Notes under the pieces: model-generated
Database searches by the model: none
Told to the model about the DNA's origin: nothing
Seen by the model: only the letters and a program-made list of their open reading frames with translations
Translations under genes and position numbers: made by a program
Assembly: GCA_024280785.1 (NCBI GenBank)
Contig: JAJRPK010000146.1
Coordinates: forward strand, 1-5,484
Direction: 5' to 3'
Length of the DNA: 5,484 nt
From: Gammaproteobacteria bacterium
Lineage (GTDB): Bacteria; Pseudomonadota; Gammaproteobacteria; Pseudomonadales; UBA7434
Part shown: positions 1-5,484 of the stretch, piece after piece
Numbering within the stretch: position 1 is the stretch's first letter
Layout of the letters: each line of letters opens with the position of its first letter

Positions 1-721
1 GCTGAAACATTTGTTCCACTTCGGCGACTTCCATTTCACACTGTTTAGCAGAAGCGTATCGGCTGTTCGCTAAGCGTTCGTTGCGAATAGACCCAAGACG
101 ATCGGGATGAATGGTTAACCCAAAAAGTCTATCCTTGTGCTCTCGTAGTGGCTTAGGTAAGTTCATTGTTTCAATATCTTCTTCGGTAATAGGATAATTG
201 GCGGGAAAGATACCGAATTGTAGTGCCAAATAAAGGCAAGTTGGCGTTTTGCCAGACCGCGAAACGCCAATCAATATTACATCGGCATCTCCGTAGCGAT
301 TAATCCGTCCGCCGTCGTCGTTGTCTAAAGCAAAGTGAATGGCTTCTATGCGCCGGCTGTAATGAGGGCTTGCTGTTGCTATTTTTGGTCGGCCCACATT
401 GTAACTGCTAGGAGCGCCCAATACCTTTTCTAGTGGAGTCAAAAAACTGTTGATAACATCTACACAATAACCTTTCGATCCAACAACGATATCTCGTACT
501 GGCTTGCTGATTAGCGTATCAAAAATAATCGGCGGCTCGCCATCGACAACAGCCGCCGCATTGATCTTCTCGACAGCTTGAAAGGCTTTCTCTTCGGAGT
601 CTATGTAAGGGAGCGTATAGCGCTCAAAGTCGATAGTGGGAAAATGCGATAATAGGCTTTCACCCATAACTTCAGCGGTAATGCCGGTACTATCAGATAT
701 GAAAAAAGCGGTGCGTTTCAT
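1..721 (-). CDS. ppsR: PPS regulatory protein PpsR (kinase/pyrophosphorylase), 3' end cut off
   Basis: This is the N-terminal 240 residues of the bifunctional regulator of phosphoenolpyruvate synthase (DUF299 family); the gene runs off the left edge. Family members are about 270-280 residues, so roughly 30-40 are missing. In the family the protein uses ADP to phosphorylate a threonine beside the phosphorylated catalytic histidine of PPS, which inactivates it, and uses phosphate to remove that group, releasing pyrophosphate. Visible evidence: the N-terminus MKRTAFFISDSTGITAE, the segment NSFLTPLEKVLG (residues 91-102), and a P-loop-like nucleotide site GVSRSGKTPT (152-161) followed by LYLALQFG. 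The ATG at 721 is the only plausible start, because an in-frame TGA lies at 739-737. A GAGGGA Shine-Dalgarno (complement of 733-738) sits 11 bases upstream, slightly far. It is transcribed divergently from its target ppsA, which supports the assignment. Confidence 0.95.
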   Translation of the reverse strand, partial: MKRTAFFISDSTGITAEVMGESLLSHFPTIDFERYTLPYIDSEEKAFQAVEKINAAAVVDGEPPIIFDTLISKPVRDIVVGSKGYCVDVINSFLTPLEKVLGAPSSYNVGRPKIATASPHYSRRIEAIHFALDNDDGGRINRYGDADVILIGVSRSGKTPTCLYLALQFGIFPANYPITEEDIETMNLPKPLREHKDRLFGLTIHPDRLGSIRNERLANSRYASAKQCEMEVAEVEQMFQ

Positions 722-852
722 CTGTGTTTTTTTCCCTCAATCGTCTATGCTACGCGCTCGAACGCGCTTATGTATTTGGGTATGGTTTACATGGTGGGCT
801 TATTCAGGTATCGCTAATAAATAGGCTTTTAAACTCCTATTATCGGTAACCT

Positions 853-880
853 ATTGAACCCTTAACATTGAACCTTAATC
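853..880. repeat. Tandem 14-base direct repeat between ppsR and ppsA
   Basis: ATTGAACCCTTAAC (853-866) is followed directly by ATTGAACCTTAATC (867-880). The first eight bases are identical, and 11 of 14 match overall without gaps. Adjacent copies in a divergent promoter region could be a regulator binding site. TGAACC faintly resembles a Cra half-site, but the match to the Cra consensus is poor. Function is unknown. Confidence 0.45.
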
Positions 881-1007
881 AGCTGACAAAGTGGCGTTAA
901 CTATGGACATGGCTAAAACGTTGCCAGATACCGACTTTCCCCGGCAGATATTTTAACCTAAACCGACAATCTTTATGGGAGTGCCGAGTTATGTAATATG
1001 TCTAACT

Positions 1008-1058
1008 TTCACTTGGATGAAGTTGAGGAGGCTGTAGATTGCCTCCCTTTCGAGTGAA
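1008..1058 (+). promoter_or_regulatory. Long imperfect hairpin in the ppsA leader
   Basis: An RNA copied from the plus strand can fold into one long stem. The outer arm TTCACTTG (1008-1015) pairs with CGAGTGAA (1051-1058) through 8 pairs including one G-U. GAAG (1019-1022) pairs with CTTT (1047-1050). GGAGGC (1027-1032) pairs with GCCTCC (1041-1046) around an 8-base loop. The right arm is fully used; the left arm has two bulges (1016-1018 and 1023-1026). There is no T-run straight after it, so it does not look like an intrinsic terminator. It ends 81 bases before the ppsA start and could be a 5' stabilising element, a protein-binding site or a cis-regulatory RNA. I do not recognise it as a known riboswitch. 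Confidence 0.4.
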
Positions 1059-1139
1059 CGAGTTTACCATATGCATCTGTTTCCGGTGTGTATGGCTGTT
1101 TTAACCACAAGATTTATAGATTAGAGAAGGGGCAAAGCT

Positions 1140-3506
1140 TTGTCAGAACAGGTACTTTGGTTTAATCAGTTAGGTATGAACGATGTCGATCGTGTCGGCG
1201 GCAAAAATGCGTCGCTCGGTGAGATGATCAGTGGGCTCTATAGTAAAGGGGTACAAGTACCCGATGGTTTTGCCACCACGGCGTCGGCCTATCGAGATTT
1301 TATCGCCCATAATGGCCTCGATGAGAAAATTCGCCAAGCTCTTGAATCTCTCGATGTCGAAGATATCAATGCGCTGGCTAAAACTGGCGCTCAAATTCGC
1401 CAATGGGTTCTACAAACACCATTTCCAGCCGGACTTGAAACAGCCATAGCAGAAGCTTTTAGTCAGCTGCAAGGTGGTAACAAAGACCTCAGTGTGGCCG
1501 TTCGCTCATCAGCTACCGCAGAAGACTTACCTGATGCCTCATTTGCGGGCCAGCAAGAAACTTTCTTAAACATTAAAGGTATCGAAAACGTTCGTGTTGC
1601 CGTTAAAGAAGTCTTTGCATCACTGTTTAACGATAGAGCTATCAGCTATCGTGTTCATAAAGATTTTGATCACAGTGGCGTCGCACTCAGCGCGGGTATA
1701 CAGCGAATGGTGAGGTCAGAGACAGGTAGTGCAGGCGTTCTGTTTACCTTGGATACTGAATCCGGATTTGATGGCGTAGTCTTTATTACGGGTTCATACG
1801 GGCTGGGGGAAACCGTCGTTCAAGGCTCGGTCAACCCCGATGAGTTTTACGTCTCCAAACGAGCTTTGCGGGGAGATCATTGGCCCATTGTACGACGAAA
1901 TTTAGGCAGTAAAGCTATTAAAATGATTTACGGCGAACAAGCCGTGGCGGGATTGTCGGTGAAAACTGTAGACGTCGAAGATCAAGATCGTCAACGGTTC
2001 AGTATTAGCGACGATGACGTCATTGAATTAGCAAAACAAGCATTGATTATAGAAACACATTATGGCCGCCCGATGGACATCGAATGGGCCAAAGATGGTG
2101 ATGACGGTAAACTTTATATCGTTCAAGCTCGTCCCGAAACTGTTAAAAGTCGTTCACGTGCTACGATTGTCGAACGCTATTTATTAACAGAGCACGGCGA
2201 TGTGTTGTGCGAGGGACGGAGCGTTGGTCAGCGAATAGGGGCGGGCCCCGTCCGCATTATTAGCGACATTAGCGCGATGGATCAAGTCCAAGCCGGCGAT
2301 GTATTGGTTACGGATATGACCGACCCCGACTGGGAGCCGGTAATGAAAAGGGCGGCTGCCATTGTCACCAATCGTGGGGGCAGGACGTGTCATGCAGCCA
2401 TTATTGCGCGTGAGTTGGGTATACCCGCGGTGGTTGGCTGTGTTGATGCTACCGAAAAGCTTTCTGAGGGTGAGCCAGTAACCGTCAGCTGCGCAGAAGG
2501 CGATACGGGCGTTATTTACCAAGGAAAATTAGATTTTTCCATCAAACGAAGCGATGTTGGCAGCATGCCAGAACTGCCATTCAAAATCATGCTAAATGTG
2601 GGAAATCCAGATCGTGCGTTTACCTTTCAAGCGTTGCCGAATGCAGGCGTAGGCTTAGCGCGGCTAGAATTTATCATCAATAGGATGATAGGCATTCACC
2701 CTAAAGCATTGTTAAATTTTGATTCGCTTGAACCGCAGTTAAAGCTCAGTATTGCTAAGCGCATAGCCGGTTATGCGAGCCCTATCGATTTTTATGTAGA
2801 GAAATTGGTTGAGGGTATTGCAACGATAGCCTGTGCCTTTGCGCCCAAGCGCGTTATCGTTAGAATGTCCGACTTTAAGTCCAATGAATATGCCCATCTG
2901 TTAGGAGGGGCCGACTACGAACCAGACGAAGAAAATCCGATGATCGGGTTTCGTGGTGCCTCCCGTTATATCAAGCCAAGCTTTCGAGATTGTTTTGCGT
3001 TGGAATGTCGAGCGTTGAAAAAAGTCCGTGAAGAGATGGGTTTAGACAACGTAGAAGTTATGATTCCCTTTGTTCGCACACCCGGTGAAGCTAAACAGGT
3101 CATTGAATTACTTGAGCAACACGGATTAAAGCGCGGAGAGCACGGTTTAAAGCTAATAATGATGTGTGAATTACCGGCAAACGCTTTAATTGCCGATCAA
3201 TTCCTGGAGTACTTTGACGGGTACTCAATCGGGTCGAATGATCTGACTCAATTAACGCTGGGGCTAGATCGTGACTCGGGCTTAGTGGCTCATTTATTTG
3301 ACGAACGAAACGACGCGGTAAAAGCCCTGCTTGGCCAAGCCATCTCAGCCTGTAAAGCACAAGGAAAATACGTCGGCATATGCGGTCAAGGGCCTTCGGA
3401 TCACCCTGATTTTGCGCGTTGGTTGATGGAGCAGGGTATTGATAGCGTCTCGCTTAGTCCAGATAGCGTGCTTGATACCTGGTTGTTTTTATCCGATTCA
3501 CCGTAA
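1140..3506 (+). CDS. ppsA: Phosphoenolpyruvate synthase (pyruvate, water dikinase)
   Basis: This cytoplasmic enzyme converts ATP, pyruvate and water to phosphoenolpyruvate, AMP and phosphate, feeding gluconeogenesis. It has 788 residues against about 792 in E. coli and looks complete. Domains in order are an ATP-binding domain (about 15-335, with GGKNASLGEM at 20-29 and VRSSATAEDLPDASFAGQQE at 121-140), a swivelling phosphohistidine domain (about 385-455, NRGGRTCHAAIIARELG, catalytic His418) and a C-terminal PEP/pyruvate barrel (about 480-785) with LARLEF, the metal/substrate Glu677 in MMCE, GSND (698-701) and catalytic Cys748 in GICGQGPSDH. Thr416 matches the threonine modified by PpsR. The TTG at 1140 is chosen because the conserved LWFNQLGMNDVDRVGG lies just inside it, an in-frame TAG lies at 1122-1124, and the next ATG (1176) would remove conserved residues. 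AGAAGGGG (1125-1132) is a good Shine-Dalgarno with a 7-base spacer. Confidence 0.98.
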   Translation: MSEQVLWFNQLGMNDVDRVGGKNASLGEMISGLYSKGVQVPDGFATTASAYRDFIAHNGLDEKIRQALESLDVEDINALAKTGAQIRQWVLQTPFPAGLETAIAEAFSQLQGGNKDLSVAVRSSATAEDLPDASFAGQQETFLNIKGIENVRVAVKEVFASLFNDRAISYRVHKDFDHSGVALSAGIQRMVRSETGSAGVLFTLDTESGFDGVVFITGSYGLGETVVQGSVNPDEFYVSKRALRGDHWPIVRRNLGSKAIKMIYGEQAVAGLSVKTVDVEDQDRQRFSISDDDVIELAKQALIIETHYGRPMDIEWAKDGDDGKLYIVQARPETVKSRSRATIVERYLLTEHGDVLCEGRSVGQRIGAGPVRIISDISAMDQVQAGDVLVTDMTDPDWEPVMKRAAAIVTNRGGRTCHAAIIARELGIPAVVGCVDATEKLSEGEPVTVSCAEGDTGVIYQGKLDFSIKRSDVGSMPELPFKIMLNVGNPDRAFTFQALPNAGVGLARLEFIINRMIGIHPKALLNFDSLEPQLKLSIAKRIAGYASPIDFYVEKLVEGIATIACAFAPKRVIVRMSDFKSNEYAHLLGGADYEPDEENPMIGFRGASRYIKPSFRDCFALECRALKKVREEMGLDNVEVMIPFVRTPGEAKQVIELLEQHGLKRGEHGLKLIMMCELPANALIADQFLEYFDGYSIGSNDLTQLTLGLDRDSGLVAHLFDERNDAVKALLGQAISACKAQGKYVGICGQGPSDHPDFARWLMEQGIDSVSLSPDSVLDTWLFLSDSP

Positions 3507-3550
3507 ACGCCGATTAACTACAATCGATGTAGATTATTAGCTCTGATTTA

Positions 3551-3573
3551 ATGCCTCTTTGGGCATGTTTGTT
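3551..3573 (+). terminator. Weak candidate terminator after ppsA
   Basis: ATGCC (3551-3555) pairs with GGCAT (3562-3566) around a 6-base loop and is followed by the T-rich GTTTGTT. The stem is only 5 pairs, so termination may be weak or factor-dependent. Two other hairpins flank it: CTACA/TGTAG (3518-3532), and CTGAAAT/ATTTCAG with a 3-base GCA loop (3580-3596), a perfect 7-pair stem. Neither of these has a T-tract. Confidence 0.35.
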
Positions 3574-3619
3574 AACAGTCTGAAATGCAATTTCAGCGGC
3601 TTCCTCCGAGCATACCCGC

Positions 3620-3719
3620 TATACTGTAGGGGTTCTAAGTAAAATAAGTGTGCTGTTTAAGCACTCTAGTATTAGCTCTAGTAAATTGCTAAATGCTTAT
3701 ATAACTAAAGTAAGGTGAG
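3620..3719 (+). promoter_or_regulatory. Putative promoter and leader region of the desaturase
   Basis: TATACT at 3620-3625 matches the sigma-70 -10 consensus at five of six positions, and TATAAC at 3700-3705 is a second option. Neither has a recognisable -35 at normal spacing. Between them lie an inverted repeat, GTGCT (3650-3654) and AGCAC (3660-3664), and a direct repeat of CTCTAGTA at 3664-3671 and 3676-3683. Either could be an operator, as desaturase genes are often controlled by TetR-family lipid regulators, but I recognise no specific site. The Shine-Dalgarno-like AAGGTGAG (3712-3719) closes the region. Confidence 0.3.
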
Positions 3720-3730
3720 CGAATCAAGCT

Positions 3731-5023
3731 ATGATTAAGCACAACCCGGAAAACAATAATAAGATCAACAGCGCAGCACTAGACAGGCTGAGCAACCCTT
3801 CATTCAAAAACAGCTGTTCAAAGAAAAGTATAAAGGTAAATTCTCGACCCGCTATCGTGTGGCCAACAATGCTGATGTTGACTATTACACCATTGGTGGC
3901 GTTAATTGGCGTTATTTGGTACCAGATTGCGGTGGGATTCGAATGGATTCACTGGATAGCTTTTATTGTTTTCGCTGCATTAAACGGCATATCAATAACC
4001 GTAGGTTACCATCGTCTTTGGTCACATAACGCTTACAAAGCACACCCTATAATGAAGCTGGTATTGGCGCTATTTGGTGCCGCTGCTTTTCAAAACAGTA
4101 TTTTATTATGGAGTTCGCAGCACCGCCGCCACCATCGTTATGTTGATGATGATAACAAAGACCCGTATTCAGCTGGCAAGGGACTATGGTTTTCTCACAT
4201 TGGATGGATGCTACGCCACTACCCCAATGGCGAAGACGATTTTAGTAATTGCCGCGATTTACAACGAGATAAAATTGTTATGTGGCAGCACAACCATTAT
4301 CTCGCAATCGCACTTACAATGAATGTTATTCCACCGCTGTTGCTAGGTGCCATTACCGGTGATTATTTAGCCTTTATCCTAACGGCTGGATTTTTGCGAT
4401 TAGTTTACTCGCACCACACTACATTTTTTATCAATTCGCTGGCCCATTATTGGGGGCGTCGGCCTTATAGTGGTGATAACAGTGCGCGTGATAATGGAAT
4501 CGTAGCATTGCTTACCTACGGCGAGGGCTATGACAATTATCATCATGTATTTCAAAGTGATTATCGCAATGGTGTCCGCTGGTATCACTACGACCCCAGC
4601 AAATGGGTCATTAAATGTTGCTCCTGGATAGGCTTGGCAAAAGATTTACGGGTGACACCTAAGTTTAAAATCCGTCAGGCAATGGTTTTGCGGCAACTCG
4701 AAGAAGCCAAAGAAAAGTTATACGAGCGTGCCTTTTATGACAAACTAAAACAACGGGTCGGCGCTATTGATTATTCCCAATGGCGAAGCTCCTTAGAGCA
4801 ACAGATCGAGCAAGAATACCAACAACTATCTAGTCAGTTTACCGATTGGAAAAATACCCGTGAGCAGTGGCTAAAAGCACGTAGCCAGCAATTAGTGACG
4901 GCGACAAGAAGCGTACAAGGCTCGCTGGACATTTATGTATTAAAGCTGAAATTAAAGGAACTCGATTTCTCATTAAAGCAACAATATCGTCGTGTTAGCT
5001 ACTTTAATCTAACACTTGCTTGA
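3731..5023 (+). CDS. Membrane Delta-9-type fatty acyl desaturase with D in third His box
   Basis: This is an integral-membrane di-iron fatty acid desaturase of the acyl-CoA/stearoyl-CoA type, which oxidises a saturated acyl chain to a cis-monounsaturated one using O2 and electrons from a redox partner. Visible histidine boxes are HRLWSH (94-99) and HRRHH (131-135). NSLAH (235-239) matches the extra Asn/His site of stearoyl-CoA desaturases, and GEGYDNYHH (264-272) is the third box. That box has Asp268 where HNYHH is expected. Hydrophobic segments lie near 44-67, 72-92, 108-127, 189-209 and 211-227. Residues 1-38 are polar (Asn, Ser, Lys) and probably disordered. Residues about 311-425 are rich in Gln, Glu, Lys and Arg and look helical, possibly coiled coil. 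The ATG at 3731 follows AAGGTGAG by 11 bases, and no better in-frame start is seen. The substrate (acyl-CoA or phospholipid) and exact regiospecificity are inferred from family only. Confidence 0.9.
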   Translation: MIKHNPENNNKINSAALDRLSNPSFKNSCSKKSIKVNSRPAIVWPTMLMLTITPLVALIGVIWYQIAVGFEWIHWIAFIVFAALNGISITVGYHRLWSHNAYKAHPIMKLVLALFGAAAFQNSILLWSSQHRRHHRYVDDDNKDPYSAGKGLWFSHIGWMLRHYPNGEDDFSNCRDLQRDKIVMWQHNHYLAIALTMNVIPPLLLGAITGDYLAFILTAGFLRLVYSHHTTFFINSLAHYWGRRPYSGDNSARDNGIVALLTYGEGYDNYHHVFQSDYRNGVRWYHYDPSKWVIKCCSWIGLAKDLRVTPKFKIRQAMVLRQLEEAKEKLYERAFYDKLKQRVGAIDYSQWRSSLEQQIEQEYQQLSSQFTDWKNTREQWLKARSQQLVTATRSVQGSLDIYVLKLKLKELDFSLKQQYRRVSYFNLTLA

Positions 5024-5032
5024 TAAGCCATT

Positions 5033-5484
5033 GTGGTTAGCAAAACGGCTCTTTTGTTAGATGAAGTTTTATATTTTTGGTTTTATGAAATAAAACCCTC
5101 TCAACACTGGAAAAAAGACGCAAGCTTTGATCGTCTTATTGCTCGTAAGTTTTCAAATCATCATGCGCAAGCAAATATGGGCGAATTGATTGAGTGGAGG
5201 CAAAACCCGAAAGGGCGTCTTGCCGAGATTATTATTCTCGATCAATTTTCAAGAAATATTTTTAGAAATACGCCGCAGGCTTTCGCTTCAGACTCGCTGG
5301 CTCTTGAGTTGTCTCAGGAGGCGATCGCCGTTAAAGCAGACATCGCGCTTAACGCTGTGGAAAAAAGTTTTTTGTATATGCCCTTTATGCACAGTGAATC
5401 CCGTGCAATTCAGGAGCTAGCATTAGAGCTATATCGAAAAAATGGAGCTGAATCAAACCTTGACGCTGCCATTCGACATAAAGC
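5033..5484 (+). CDS. DUF924 family protein, 3' end cut off
   Basis: This is the first 150 codons of a DUF924-family protein of unknown function; it runs off the right edge. Family members are about 180-200 residues with an all-helical TPR-like fold. Visible evidence: VLYFWF (12-17), GRLAEIIILDQFSRNIFR (61-78), the following TPQAFASDSLAL (80-91), and the hallmark FLYMPFMHSES (113-123) followed by LALELY (129-134) and AAIRH (145-149). GTG at 5033 is the likely start, because an in-frame TAA lies at 5024-5026 and VLYFWF follows closely, as usual near family N-termini. ATT at 5030 and TTG at 5054 are alternatives. No clear Shine-Dalgarno is visible. The start lies 9 bases after the desaturase stop, so the two genes are probably one transcript, and translation may depend on coupling. 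Confidence 0.85.
   Translation, partial: MVSKTALLLDEVLYFWFYEIKPSQHWKKDASFDRLIARKFSNHHAQANMGELIEWRQNPKGRLAEIIILDQFSRNIFRNTPQAFASDSLALELSQEAIAVKADIALNAVEKSFLYMPFMHSESRAIQELALELYRKNGAESNLDAAIRHK

Larger units (their letters stand above)
722..1139. promoter_or_regulatory. Divergent ppsR/ppsA intergenic control region
   Basis: These 418 bases separate the start codons of two divergent genes and should hold both promoters. I see no convincing protein gene. Structures seen are a tandem 14-base repeat (853-880), a pair of ACGCGCT repeats on a 10-base period (752-758 and 762-768) in the ppsR leader, and a long imperfect hairpin (1008-1058). TGTAAT at 992-997 resembles a sigma-70 -10 hexamer and would start ppsA transcription just before the hairpin, but no good -35 lies at the right distance. 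No clear match to a CRP site or a consensus Cra box was found by eye. Role as a control region is inferred from position. Confidence 0.6.

Noticed and set aside
636..824. Plus-strand reading frame of 62 codons over the ppsR start
   Set aside because: Its first part is antisense to ppsR, its residue composition is unlike a real protein (many Trp, Arg and Cys), and there is no homology I recognise.
903..956. 17-codon frame starting MDMAKTLPD in the intergenic region
   Set aside because: No Shine-Dalgarno, no recognisable product and no link to a downstream structure; frames this short occur by chance.
975..1037. 20-codon frame that ends inside the loop of the leader hairpin, possible attenuator leader peptide
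   Set aside because: It has no ribosome binding site, no run of regulatory codons, and the hairpin lacks a T-tract, so classical attenuation is not supported.
2184..2522. Minus-strand frame of 112 codons inside ppsA
   Set aside because: It is antisense to the highly conserved swivelling domain of ppsA and is explained by the codon pattern of the real gene.
3536..3680. ATTAGCTCT present twice between ppsA and the desaturase, considered as an att-like or transposon scar repeat
   Set aside because: The copies are short, A+T-rich and about 135 bases apart, with no integrase, transposase or target duplication; chance is the simplest explanation.
5190..5420. Plus-strand frame of 76 codons near the right edge
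   Set aside because: It overlaps the DUF924 gene in another frame; the DUF924 frame carries clear family motifs and this one does not.

Overview
The window is a stretch of ordinary, chromosome-like gammaproteobacterial DNA of moderate G+C. It has no IS element, CRISPR array, tRNA or rRNA that I can recognise. The main taxonomic clue is the divergent pair of phosphoenolpyruvate synthase (PPS) and its regulatory kinase/phosphorylase (PpsR), both very close to the Escherichia coli proteins as I remember them. That pair, next to a Delta-9-type desaturase with a C-terminal extension, suggests a free-living, probably aquatic or marine gammaproteobacterium. Genus cannot be fixed from the sequence alone.

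Layout. Positions 1-721 on the minus strand hold the first 240 codons of ppsR, which runs off the left edge. Positions 722-1139 are a 418-base divergent intergenic region. It contains a tandem 14-base repeat, a pair of ACGCGCT repeats and a long imperfect hairpin that would lie in the ppsA leader. Positions 1140-3506 hold a complete ppsA (788 residues) with a TTG start and a good Shine-Dalgarno sequence. Positions 3507-3730 hold small hairpins (one a weak terminator candidate) and a promoter/leader region with short repeats. Positions 3731-5023 hold a complete membrane fatty-acyl desaturase (430 residues). From 5033 to the right edge lies the start of a DUF924-family gene, 9 bases behind the desaturase stop and probably co-transcribed with it.

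How the genes work together. PPS makes phosphoenolpyruvate from pyruvate and ATP for gluconeogenesis. PpsR switches PPS off and on by phosphorylating and dephosphorylating a threonine two residues before the catalytic histidine. Both that threonine and that histidine are present here. The desaturase would introduce double bonds into acyl chains for membrane fluidity and has no obvious functional link to ppsA. The DUF924 protein has no established role.

I see no convincing new multi-gene system. The most unusual observation is that the third histidine box of the desaturase reads DNYHH instead of the usual HNYHH, so an expected iron ligand is replaced by aspartate in an otherwise intact gene. 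The structured ppsA leader is the second item worth testing.
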